DNA of 7,722 nt. It comes from CAYYMD01 sp964480425 (GTDB taxonomy: Bacteria > Planctomycetota > Phycisphaerae > SM23-33). The stretch spans positions 1 to 7,722 of the forward strand of contig CAYZPY010000123.1 of the NCBI GenBank assembly GCA_964480425.1, written 5' to 3'. The notes under the pieces are model-generated. The model made no database searches and was not told the origin of the DNA. It worked only from the letters and a program-made list of their open reading frames with translations. The translations under genes were made by a program, and so were the position numbers. Shown one piece after another: positions 1 through 7,385 of the stretch. The first letter of the stretch is position 1. Every line of letters begins with the position of its first letter.

Positions 1-2
1 TG

Positions 3-1277
3 GGCTATGCCGATTTGCCGACGAATGCCGATTACCGCTGGCAGGTGGGCGAGTTGGTTCGGCGGCGTCGCGACGAGACGACCGACCTGGTCATTTTGGG
101 CATAGGCGGAAGCGCGCTTGGCAACATCGCGCTGCAAAGCGCGCTGAACCCGTCCACTTACAATCTCATGAGCGACAGCAAGCGCGGCGGTCCGCGTCTG
201 TTCGTAATGGACAACGTTGACCCGGCGGCGTTCGACGACGTGATGCGTTTGCTGGGGCGGCGGCTGAAGTCCACCGTGTTCAACGTGATATCCAAGTCGG
301 GCCGAACGGCCGAGACGGCCGCACAGTTCATGATAATTCGCAAAAAGCTCGAAAAACGTCTCGGCGAGGACTACGCCGGGCGGATCGTGGCCACCACCGA
401 CCCAGCGGGCGGGGCGCTGCGCGAGATAGCCCAGGCAGAGGGCTACGACACGCTGCCCGTGCCCGAGGGCGTGGGCGGTAGGTTCAGCGTGCTGTCGCCG
501 GTGGGGCTGTTCGGCGCGGCGATGTGCGGGATAGACATCGAGGAACTGCTTGCTGGAGCGGCGGCGATGAAGAACCGCATCGAGACCACCGCGGAAGACG
601 CCTCCGCCCGCTGGACGAGCAACCCGGCCTGCGTGCTGGCGGCGGTGAAGTACCTCATGTTCGCCCAAAAGCACAAGCCCATGCAGGTGATGATGACGTA
701 TTCCAATCGCCTGTACGACCTGGCCGACTGGTATCGCCAGTTGTGGGCAGAGTCGCTGGGCAAGAAGGCGTCGCGCGACGGGCGCGAGGTATTCACCGGG
801 CCAACGCCCATAAAGGCCCTGGGCGCCACCGACCAGCACAGCCAGATACAACTCTACCGCGAAGGACCCAACGACAAACTGGTGGTCTTCCTGGAGGTCA
901 CCAGGCATCCCCGCGACGTGCGGATACCGGATATATATTCCGGCCGCGACGGGCTGAGTTACCTGGGGCGCTCGTCTCTGGGCAGACTGCTCAACGCCGA
1001 GAAGAAGGCCACCGAGTACGCTCTTGCGGCCTCGGGCAGGCCCAGCGTGACGATACGCTTCGACGAGATCCGCCCGCTTTCGGTGGGCGAGTTCATATAC
1101 CTCTACGAGTTCACCACGTCGCTGATGGGCGAGTTGCTGGACGTGGATGCGTATAATCAGCCGGCTGTCGAACTGGGCAAGGAGGCCACCTTCGCGCTGA
1201 TGGGGCGCGAGGGCTTCGAGGAACTTGCCAAAGAAATCAAACCCGTTACCAGGACGGATAAGAAGTATCTGGTGTAG
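3..1277 (+). CDS. pgi: Glucose-6-phosphate isomerase, 5'-truncated by window edge
   Basis: Cytoplasmic enzyme that interconverts glucose 6-phosphate and fructose 6-phosphate in glycolysis and gluconeogenesis. The reading frame is open to the left edge (…GYADLPTNADYRW), so the true start lies outside; the TTG at position 15 is internal. The SIS-type sugar-phosphate fold shows in ILGIGGSALGN near the start and NVISKSGRTAET. Both classical family signatures are present: GVGGRFSVLSPVG, and GELLDVDAYNQPAVELGK near the C-terminus. Likely catalytic residues are intact: Glu in LWAESLGKK (codon 750-752), His in GATDQHSQ (codon 837-839) and the C-terminal Lys in VELGKE (codon 1179-1181). About 425 residues are visible; with the usual bacterial length of 450-530, perhaps 50-100 are missing. 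The GPTPIKALGATDQHSQ block is of the short bacterial type rather than the long eukaryote/E. coli type. It is followed by the SGNH gene on the same strand after 77 bp, with no obvious functional link. The family call is very secure. Confidence 0.97.
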   Translation, partial: GYADLPTNADYRWQVGELVRRRRDETTDLVILGIGGSALGNIALQSALNPSTYNLMSDSKRGGPRLFVMDNVDPAAFDDVMRLLGRRLKSTVFNVISKSGRTAETAAQFMIIRKKLEKRLGEDYAGRIVATTDPAGGALREIAQAEGYDTLPVPEGVGGRFSVLSPVGLFGAAMCGIDIEELLAGAAAMKNRIETTAEDASARWTSNPACVLAAVKYLMFAQKHKPMQVMMTYSNRLYDLADWYRQLWAESLGKKASRDGREVFTGPTPIKALGATDQHSQIQLYREGPNDKLVVFLEVTRHPRDVRIPDIYSGRDGLSYLGRSSLGRLLNAEKKATEYALAASGRPSVTIRFDEIRPLSVGEFIYLYEFTTSLMGELLDVDAYNQPAVELGKEATFALMGREGFEELAKEIKPVTRTDKKYLV

Positions 1278-1280
1278 GAT

Positions 1281-1308
1281 AAAAAGCCCACAAGGCGTTG
1301 CGTGGGCT
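1281..1308 (-). terminator. Stem-loop with a T-tract facing the minus strand
   Basis: A perfect 7-bp stem, AGCCCAC (1285-1291) with GTGGGCT (1302-1308), encloses a 10-nt loop just after the pgi stop codon. On the + strand it is preceded by AAAAA and followed by CTGAGAATAAG, so it lacks a 3' U-tract in the pgi direction. Read on the - strand, the hairpin runs straight into TTTTT, the standard layout of an intrinsic terminator. It could still slow or stabilise the end of the pgi transcript, but by sequence it best stops transcription coming from the right towards pgi. The structure is directly visible; function and direction are inferred. Confidence 0.55.
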
Positions 1309-1340
1309 GAGAATAAGTCCGATTGAATTTAATCATCAAC

Positions 1341-1347
1341 AAGGGAG
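1341..1347 (+). promoter_or_regulatory. Ribosome binding site deciding the SGNH gene start
   Basis: AAGGGAG lies 7 nt upstream of the ATG at 1355. The frame is open further upstream to a TTG at 1298, but that TTG falls inside the hairpin loop, has no such site and would place a hydrophilic stretch before the signal peptide. The ATG at 1355 is therefore chosen. Confidence 0.8.
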
Positions 1348-1354
1348 CAACGAA

Positions 1355-2788
1355 ATGCGAAAGTCAGCGTTAACGACGGTGTTTGTTTCATTGGCGGTTT
1401 GTCTGTTGTCCGCGGCGGCGGCGGCGCGCGTCCTGCACATACACGAGCCGCAGGTAGAGAAGGGCGACCAATGCAAACTCACCGGCATACTGATGGATGT
1501 AAACAAGGCCGAGGGCTACCTGCTGGTCAAGGGCCCCAACGGCGACAGTAAGATATACTTCGACGAGAACACGCCCATCCATCAGCACGTAGGCGGCATC
1601 AACAAGATCGACTGGGACAAAGGCGTCATCAGTATGGGTCTGCTTGGGGCCGGGCAACCTGCCGTCGCGAAGATTCCCGACCCGGCCTACCTGACGGCCA
1701 AGTACAAGGACGCCGGAGAATTCAAAAAGTACTGGCTGAACGCCAAGGGCGCCAAAAAGGTCCGCGACTTTGTCATCTCCCGCGACGAGGTCGTCCCGCA
1801 CGCCCCCACCGACGATAACCCCAAGGTCGCCGGGCGGCTCGTCGGCGATACGCTGGTGGTCGGGCAGGAAAAGTTCAAGATCGCCCTGGACGGTCATGGG
1901 CGAATCAGGATGGCGCCCGGGGACCTCGTGCCGTTTTCTCACCTGGCGATGGGCTTCGGCGAGAAACTCTCGCCCACCGAGGTGCGTGCAAAGAGCATCG
2001 GCGTGGAGGACCGCACCGACCCGCTGAAAATCGAGGACCCGAAGCTTCCGCGGTACCTCTACATCGGCGATTCGATATCGCTGAACTACGGCGGCCCGCT
2101 GCGCCACGCGCTGGAGGGCAAGGTGAACATTCTTCGCCCGCCGACCAACTGCGGGCGGAGCATCAAGGGCGTCAAGAACCTTCACGCCTGGATGCGGGCA
2201 TACGACCGCCCCGGGCGCAAGTGGGACGTGATATCGTTCAACTTCGGGCACTGGGACAGCGGCAACTCCAAGGAGGGCTACCAGCAGAACCTGGAAACCA
2301 TCATTGAAAAGTTAAAAAAGACCAAGGCCAAACTCATCTGGGTGACCACGCCGCCGGTTCCTTTCGGTTACAACCTGCGCCCGGACGAGTTCAAACAGGC
2401 CTCGCCGAAGGACATTCCCATAACCGAGGCGAAAAAATTATTTCACCGCGTGCCCGGGCGAATGCGCGTCCAGAACGAATGGGCCGCCGAAGTGATGGCC
2501 AGGCATCCCGAGATAATGATCTGCGACCACTGGCAACTCGTGATGAATAATTTCGACGGGTTCTATTCACAGTGGTGCCGCGGGCGGAACGTGCACTTCC
2601 GCCACGGGCCTGAGGTGCCGCTTGGCCGGTCGCTCGCCCGCCACGTGATGCGCGCGCTGGGCAAGGACGGCGACGACATCAATCCCCCCCCCGAAGGACA
2701 AAAGGAAATCCCCGACCCGCTCAGCGACGAAAAGCCGCCCGGCTGGAAGTACCCCGCCAAAGAAAAAGGAACCGTCCCGGAGAAATAA
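1355..2788 (+). CDS. Secreted two-domain protein with divergent SGNH/GDSL-hydrolase-like domain
   Basis: A 477-residue exported protein. Residues 1-24 form a Sec signal peptide (MRK, hydrophobic core, five-alanine end encoded by five GCG codons). Residues about 30-230 are a region I do not recognise, rich in predicted beta strands, with two segments starting TGILMDV and AGRLVGD that may be related repeats. Residues about 233-440 resemble an SGNH hydrolase: block I YIGDSIS with Ser240, block II NCGRS with Gly267, block III FNFGHWD (295-301), the conserved-type stretch WVTTPPVPF, and block V RNVHF with His414. The usual block III Asn is Trp300, and the Asp expected three residues before the His is Arg411. 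Variants at block III are tolerated in some environmental SGNH families (as I recall, an NFGLHD-like form), but losing the Asp is unusual. A Pro/Lys-rich tail of about 35 residues ends the protein. Candidate roles are carbohydrate esterase or glycan-binding pseudo-enzyme; the fold is likely, activity uncertain. Confidence 0.75.
   Translation: MRKSALTTVFVSLAVCLLSAAAAARVLHIHEPQVEKGDQCKLTGILMDVNKAEGYLLVKGPNGDSKIYFDENTPIHQHVGGINKIDWDKGVISMGLLGAGQPAVAKIPDPAYLTAKYKDAGEFKKYWLNAKGAKKVRDFVISRDEVVPHAPTDDNPKVAGRLVGDTLVVGQEKFKIALDGHGRIRMAPGDLVPFSHLAMGFGEKLSPTEVRAKSIGVEDRTDPLKIEDPKLPRYLYIGDSISLNYGGPLRHALEGKVNILRPPTNCGRSIKGVKNLHAWMRAYDRPGRKWDVISFNFGHWDSGNSKEGYQQNLETIIEKLKKTKAKLIWVTTPPVPFGYNLRPDEFKQASPKDIPITEAKKLFHRVPGRMRVQNEWAAEVMARHPEIMICDHWQLVMNNFDGFYSQWCRGRNVHFRHGPEVPLGRSLARHVMRALGKDGDDINPPPEGQKEIPDPLSDEKPPGWKYPAKEKGTVPEK
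2684..2692 (+). repeat. Nine-cytosine homopolymer in the SGNH gene
   Basis: A run of nine C encodes three consecutive prolines at the start of the Pro/Lys-rich tail of the SGNH-like protein. Gain or loss of one C would change only the tail, leaving the hydrolase-like domain intact. A tract this long is a potential slippage site and also a common place for sequencing error. Confidence 0.7.
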
Positions 2789-2837
2789 TTAGCGGCAGGC
2801 GATCGCGTCGCCGGGCAGTGGGCGCTTAACAGCAGGA
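2789..2837. other. Convergent intergenic gap, weak stem-loop only
   Basis: The SGNH gene (+) and the GH127 gene (-) end facing each other across 49 bp. The only structure seen is a weak 5-bp stem, GGCGA (2798-2802) with TCGCC (2808-2812), loop TCGCG, with no T-tract on either side. It may be a poor bidirectional terminator, or termination may be factor-dependent. Confidence 0.3.
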
Positions 2838-4778
2838 TTAATCCACCTTTCGTTTGAGCCACACGGCCATGGTATTTGCCCCGCGGTTGGCCCAGACACA
2901 GTATGGCACGAGTGTCAGTATTTTTCCGTCGGGAAGTTCGCCGGTGACGACGGTGACGCCGCCCAGGAGGTTCTGGCGATGCTCGTCGGAAAGTTCTACG
3001 TTGTCAGCGAGGATGATATCCATTGCCCGTCCGTCGTTGTCGGCGCCCTCGGCGCAGTAGACAACAGGCCCGCGCTGGACGGCGACGCGCCCGCGGTCGG
3101 CGGCGACCTTATCGTGCGCCAGCAGCCGACGAAGCGGCATCGGCAGAGTCAGCGTAATCTTATCGCCCGCCTTCCACTTGCGTGCGATGCGGGCGTAGCC
3201 GTTGTTTAGTTTCAGCGGTACGGACCGGCCGTTGAGGGCCAACTGCGGTTTTTCGTCGTGCCGCTTTGCGAAGCGGTACAGGTCGCCGGGCACGGGCCTG
3301 TTCCGCGCCCAGCCGGGTATGCGCAAGGCGACGTCGAAATTTTTGCCTTCTTGGGGCGGCGTGACGATCAGCGTAATTTCACCGTCCCAGGGGTATTTCG
3401 TTTGCTGGCGGATTTTGACTTTATCGTCGCCCAGCGGGATTTCGGCCGTCGAGGCCACGTAAAGGTTCACGTAAACCGTCCCTCCGCGCGTGGCGTAAAC
3501 GTATCCCGTCGCCGAGGGCATGAACCGCGTAATGTTGCTGGGGCAGCATGCGCATCCGAACCAGGGCTTGCGGGCGTACTTTCCGTCGGACGCAAGCGGG
3601 TTGGGGTAGAAGAACCTGTCGCCCTCCAGCGAGACGCCTGCCGGGACGTTGTTGTACATCGACCGTTCCATGACGTCTACGTACTTTGCGTGTCCGTGCA
3701 GCAGGAACATTCGGTGGTTCCACAAGACGTTTGCGATGGCGGCGCACGTTTCGCAGTACGCGGTCTTGTTGGGCAGTTGGTAGTTTTCGCCGTATGCCTC
3801 CCCGTGGCCGGTCGCGCCTACCCCGCCGGTGACGTAGAGTTTTTTGCCCACGACGTTTTCCCATATCCGGTCGATTGCTCGGACGTATTCCTCGTCGCCG
3901 GACAGGGCGGCCACGTCGGCCATGGCGGTGTACATGTAGTTGGCGCGGACGGCGTGTCCGACGGCCTCGCTCTGTTGGGTGACGGGCATGTGGCTCTGGT
4001 CGTACTTGCGCTTCTTTCCGTGTCGGCCTCGCATCTCCAGAAAGAACCGCGCCTGGTCGAGATATTTTCGCCGGCCTGTGACGCGGTAGAGTTTGGCCAG
4101 TCCGATTTCGATTTCCTGGTGTCCGGGCGGTTCCTTCAGCCCGTCTTGGTTGAAAGTATTGCAGACCAGGTCGGCGTTTTTTATGCACACGTCCAGCAGG
4201 GAGCGCTTTGCGGTGGCGCGGTAGTGCGCCACGCCCGCTTCGTACATGTGCCCGACGTTGTACAACTGGTGAGCGTGGTGGATGTTTGACCACCGGTCGT
4301 TTTCGTCCGGACGGCAGAGTTTCTTTTTGTAATTCTCGACCTTTCCCATTTTGTGTGCGGTCCAGAGCGTGTAAAGGAAGCCGTCGTCCTCCTGGGCGGT
4401 CGCGTAGCAGGAGATGATTTTGTCGAGGTATTTCTCCAGTTCGGGGTCTTCCTTGAGCATCATCGCGTAGGATGCGCCTTCGATGACCTTCGAGACGTCG
4501 GAGTCGTTGAAGCCGAATTGTCCGGTCCACTGGGCATCGCTTAGCCCGCCGGCGACGGCGAAGTTGCCGATGCGCCCGGTTTCTTCGCATTTCCGGAATG
4601 CGTACGGGATGGTCACGGCGCGGTTGGTCTCCATCCGCGGGGCCCAGAATTCATCATCCGCGCGGACGTTGGTGAACGGCACCGGAAGGTACGGGTAATC
4701 CGAATTGTCCTTCGCCTGCGTCCGTGGCGAAGAAACACAAATCGCCACCATCGACGTAATTATGCAGACGGTTTTCAT
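2838..4778 (-). CDS. Secreted GH127 (DUF1680) beta-L-arabinofuranosidase-type glycoside hydrolase
   Basis: A 646-residue exported enzyme expected to remove beta-L-arabinofuranose from arabino-oligosaccharides or glycoproteins. Residues 1-22 look like a Sec signal peptide ending TQA. The mature part opens with PVPFTNVRADDEFWAPRME, the family's usual start. An alpha/alpha barrel spans about 45-430, followed by beta-sandwich domains to the end, matching normal family length. Compared with the characterised Bifidobacterium enzyme HypBA1, all key residues can be placed: acid/base Glu327 in GHGEAYGE, zinc ligands Glu343 and Cys345 in YCETC, and Cys411-Cys412 in CACCPSN, where Cys411 is the expected nucleophile. 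The 16-residue spacing from Glu327 to Glu343 equals that in HypBA1. GGAG lies 6 nt before the ATG. It sits 66 bp downstream of the GH2 gene with no terminator between, so co-transcription is likely. Exact linkage specificity is uncertain because DUF1680 relatives (GH146 and others) have varied targets. Confidence 0.93.
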   Translation of the reverse strand: MKTVCIITSMVAICVSSPRTQAKDNSDYPYLPVPFTNVRADDEFWAPRMETNRAVTIPYAFRKCEETGRIGNFAVAGGLSDAQWTGQFGFNDSDVSKVIEGASYAMMLKEDPELEKYLDKIISCYATAQEDDGFLYTLWTAHKMGKVENYKKKLCRPDENDRWSNIHHAHQLYNVGHMYEAGVAHYRATAKRSLLDVCIKNADLVCNTFNQDGLKEPPGHQEIEIGLAKLYRVTGRRKYLDQARFFLEMRGRHGKKRKYDQSHMPVTQQSEAVGHAVRANYMYTAMADVAALSGDEEYVRAIDRIWENVVGKKLYVTGGVGATGHGEAYGENYQLPNKTAYCETCAAIANVLWNHRMFLLHGHAKYVDVMERSMYNNVPAGVSLEGDRFFYPNPLASDGKYARKPWFGCACCPSNITRFMPSATGYVYATRGGTVYVNLYVASTAEIPLGDDKVKIRQQTKYPWDGEITLIVTPPQEGKNFDVALRIPGWARNRPVPGDLYRFAKRHDEKPQLALNGRSVPLKLNNGYARIARKWKAGDKITLTLPMPLRRLLAHDKVAADRGRVAVQRGPVVYCAEGADNDGRAMDIILADNVELSDEHRQNLLGGVTVVTGELPDGKILTLVPYCVWANRGANTMAVWLKRKVD

Positions 4779-4844
4779 TGTCGTCTCCGTTTAAGGTTCA
4801 AATTCCGCTGGTTGCCTGTTTTTCGCCGAAGGTGTTATTCAGTT

Positions 4845-7322
4845 TTACTCGGCGGTAATGCCGGCCGAAGCGGGGGGCAGGCCTTTTGCCTCTGCGGTGA
4901 GGCGGATTTTTCCTTTTTCGCCGGGCCTGGACCGCAGTATGACCACGGCCAGGCCGTGGAATAAGGGATGATCCTTGTCGGCCAGTGAGTCCATCTCTGT
5001 CTGGTCGCCGTTTCCTGCGCCCATGATATCGGCCGGTCCTTCCACCTCGAACATGACGCGGTTGTCGGCGTTGGGGCAGAGGTTGCCGTCCGCGTCCACG
5101 GCGGCCACGCGGAAGTACGCCAGGTCGTACCCGTCGGCCTTAATCGTTTTCCACTCGGGCGTTACGCGCAATCCTGTCGGTTTGCCCGCGGTGCGGACGG
5201 TCGCTTCTGCGATTTTCTCGCCGTCCTTGTACGCTAAGGCCCTGAGTTCGCCGGGCTGATAGGTAACCTTCTCCCACCGCAGTCGGTATCGGTCGACGAC
5301 GTCGTAATAATCGCCCGGCAGATCGGCGCCGGTTTGCCCGCCTTCGACGGTGGACTTGCTGCGCCGCCCCAGCGACTTTCCGTTGACAAACAGTTCGGCC
5401 GAATCGCCGTTGGTGTAGACGTAGACCGGCACATTCTTGCCTTTGCGTTCCGGCCAGTTCCAGTGCGGAAGGATGTGCACGGTGGTCGCCTCGGGCCTCC
5501 AGTGGCTGCGGTACAGGTAGTAGCGGTCCTTGGGCAGTCCCACCAGGTCGACGATGCCGAAGTAACTGCTCCGCGCGTTTTGCCCGCTTTTGCCCCCGCC
5601 TCGTCCCCCGTATGGCGTGGGCTCGCCGAGGTAGTCGAACCCGCTCCAGACGAATTCCCCCGCCACGTATTTGTGCCTCTCCATCCTGTAAAATTCCACG
5701 TCGGGTATGTCGCCCCACTTGGCGGACACGAGGTCGTAACTGTCGCACCGCTGGTCGTCGCTCCAGTCCGTTTTGCCCTTGGGATGGGGCAGGCGGTAGA
5801 AGCCGCGGGTGGTGAACGCCGAGGACGATTCGCTGTACACCTGCGGAATTTTCGGGAACCTGTCGCGGGCGCGTGTGTACTTGGCGCCGTAGTTCCAGCC
5901 CAGTACGTCGAGTTGCCCCAGGAGGTTTTCTTTGTTCAGGTGGCTCGGATTATTGTGCCCCAGCGAAGCCGGGCGGGTGGGGTCGAGTTTGTGGACCAGT
6001 TCCACGCAGGTGCGTATTCGCTCGGTCGTCAGTCCGACGCCGCCGGCGCGTATCTCGTTTCCGATGGACCAGGTGAACACGCAGGGGTGGTTGCGGTCGC
6101 GCCGGATGAAGTTGGTGAACTGGCGGGACATGAATTCGGCGAATTTCGACTGGTCGAACAGGTGGGCGGTTCGCTCCCACTTGTCGAACGCCTCGTTCCA
6201 CAGGATGATTCCCATCTCGTCGCACAGTTCGGGCAATTGCGGGGCCGGGACGTTGTGGCTGGTGCGTATGGCGTTTACGCCCATGTCCTTTAGGATTTCA
6301 ATCTGCCGCCTCATCGCTCGCCGATAGAAGGCCGCCCCCAGCGGCCCGTGCCCGTGGTGGAGGTTCACGCCCTTTAGTTGCACGCGCCTTCCGTTGAGGT
6401 GGAAGCCGTCGTCGTCGGTCCACTTGAACGTGCGTATGCCAAAGGATTGGTCATAAGTGTCCGTGGTTCGTCCGTCACGCCTGACGGTGATTCTCGCGGT
6501 ATACAGGTGCGCATGTTCGATGTCCCAGCGTTTTGGATTTTCGATCGTCGTCGTCCGGTCGAACCGGTGCGACTCGCCGGGCGGGATCGCCGCCTGCTGC
6601 TCGGCCGCGGCGACGGATTTCCCGTCGGGGTTGAGCACGTCTATTTTCACGGCGGTCTCGACCGCCTCCTCGTCGTGGTTCTCGACGTCGACGCCGATGC
6701 GCACCGAGGCGCGCGCGTCGGTGACGTCGGGCGTGGTGATATAAACGCCCCATTGGGCTATGTGGACCGGCTCGCACAGCGTCAGCGACACGTTGCGATA
6801 CAGCCCGCCGCCGGGGTACCACCGGCTGCGTATCTTCGTGGTGTCGCAGCGGACGGCCACGACGTTTTCGGCCCCGAACTTCACGTAATCGGTGGCGTCC
6901 ACGCGGAAGGAGTTGTAGCCGTAGTCCCATCCGCCGGCGTATTCGCCGTTGACGTAAACCTTCGGCAGCGCCATCGCGCCGTCGAAATCAAGGTAAACGC
7001 GATTGCCCCTGGCCCCGGCCGGGAGGGTGAAGGTCTTTCGGTACCATCCCACGCCGCGCCAGGGCAGCGCCCCGGTTCGCCCGTCGCCCTTGGGATCGAA
7101 GTTTGCCAGAATGCCCCAGTCGTGGGGCAGGCGGATTTTCGCCCATCCGCTGTCATCGCGCCCGGTCTTTTGCCCGTCCTTTACGTCGTCCCGCTTGAAG
7201 CGCCAGTCGAAGTTGAAATCATACGTTGCGCGGCCGACAAGGACCATCGCCAGCGCCTGCTGCATGGGAGCCAGGGCGGCGCAAAGCAATACAATAACCC
7301 AAATGCCCATAAGTTTATCCAT
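4845..7322 (-). CDS. Secreted GH2 beta-galactosidase-type glycoside hydrolase with C-terminal DUF4982 and Ig-like domains
   Basis: An 825-residue exported enzyme, probably a beta-galactosidase or related exo-glycosidase. Residues 1-25 form a signal peptide ending ALA. Domains in order: GH2 sugar-binding jelly roll (about 33-185, with LPHDW, GVGWYRKTF and DFDGAM), Ig-like GH2 domain (about 187-297), TIM barrel (about 299-605), DUF4982 (about 612-705, VPVYVYTNGDSAELFVNGKSLG) and a C-terminal GH2 Ig-like domain (about 714-815, with GAGNGD). The barrel carries KGVNLHHGHGPLG, RTSHN, acid/base Glu423 in SIGNE and nucleophile Glu498 in YSESSS, so it should be active. Start choice: AAGGAG sits 6 nt before the ATG at 7322, better placed than for the in-frame ATG four codons on. 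A glycine-rich loop follows GFDYLGEPTPY. It precedes the GH127 gene in the same direction, suggesting shared substrates such as arabinogalactan side chains. Beta-glucuronidase or other GH2 activities cannot be excluded from sequence alone. Confidence 0.94.
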   Translation of the reverse strand: MDKLMGIWVIVLLCAALAPMQQALAMVLVGRATYDFNFDWRFKRDDVKDGQKTGRDDSGWAKIRLPHDWGILANFDPKGDGRTGALPWRGVGWYRKTFTLPAGARGNRVYLDFDGAMALPKVYVNGEYAGGWDYGYNSFRVDATDYVKFGAENVVAVRCDTTKIRSRWYPGGGLYRNVSLTLCEPVHIAQWGVYITTPDVTDARASVRIGVDVENHDEEAVETAVKIDVLNPDGKSVAAAEQQAAIPPGESHRFDRTTTIENPKRWDIEHAHLYTARITVRRDGRTTDTYDQSFGIRTFKWTDDDGFHLNGRRVQLKGVNLHHGHGPLGAAFYRRAMRRQIEILKDMGVNAIRTSHNVPAPQLPELCDEMGIILWNEAFDKWERTAHLFDQSKFAEFMSRQFTNFIRRDRNHPCVFTWSIGNEIRAGGVGLTTERIRTCVELVHKLDPTRPASLGHNNPSHLNKENLLGQLDVLGWNYGAKYTRARDRFPKIPQVYSESSSAFTTRGFYRLPHPKGKTDWSDDQRCDSYDLVSAKWGDIPDVEFYRMERHKYVAGEFVWSGFDYLGEPTPYGGRGGGKSGQNARSSYFGIVDLVGLPKDRYYLYRSHWRPEATTVHILPHWNWPERKGKNVPVYVYTNGDSAELFVNGKSLGRRSKSTVEGGQTGADLPGDYYDVVDRYRLRWEKVTYQPGELRALAYKDGEKIAEATVRTAGKPTGLRVTPEWKTIKADGYDLAYFRVAAVDADGNLCPNADNRVMFEVEGPADIMGAGNGDQTEMDSLADKDHPLFHGLAVVILRSRPGEKGKIRLTAEAKGLPPASAGITAE

Positions 7323-7385
7323 TTCTCGCTCCTTGGTTAATTTAAGTCCGTAATTGTTGAACTATTACAGCCGGGATGAGTGTCT
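7323..7385. other. Short spacer upstream of the GH2 gene
   Basis: This spacer, moderately AT-rich, lies between the putative lipoprotein frame and the GH2 gene. Apart from the GH2 ribosome binding site no hairpin, T-tract or clear promoter is visible, so read-through from the right is possible. Confidence 0.4.
7329..7334 (-). promoter_or_regulatory. Ribosome binding site of the GH2 gene
   Basis: AAGGAG on the minus strand lies 6 nt before the ATG at 7322. It supports that start over the in-frame ATG at 7310, which would shorten the signal peptide by four residues. Confidence 0.75.

Noticed and set aside
1298..1354. TTG-initiated N-terminal extension of the SGNH protein
   Set aside because: The TTG lies in the hairpin loop without a ribosome binding site, and the extension would precede and disrupt a good signal peptide.
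1388..2251. Long minus-strand open frame (287 codons) opposite the SGNH gene
   Set aside because: It is antisense to a gene with a signal peptide, ribosome binding site and recognisable motifs; its own translation is low in coherent hydrophobic pattern and shows no family. GC-rich coding DNA often opens such frames.
2799..2806. GCGATCGC palindrome, as in highly iterated cyanobacterial HIP1 sites
   Set aside because: It occurs as a single copy in an intergenic gap, so it gives no evidence of an iterated element or of a cyanobacterial origin.
3258..4289. Plus-strand open frame of 343 codons opposite the GH127 gene
   Set aside because: The opposite strand carries an intact DUF1680 enzyme with all catalytic residues; the frame is a composition shadow rich in Val, Gly and His.
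5334..6293. Plus-strand open frame of 319 codons opposite the GH2 gene
   Set aside because: It is a shadow of the GH2 TIM-barrel region; no recognisable motif or ribosome binding site.
6378..7340. Plus-strand open frame of 320 codons opposite the GH2 N-terminal half
   Set aside because: It is a shadow of the GH2 jelly-roll and Ig-like domains, and runs over the well-supported GH2 start and its ribosome binding site.
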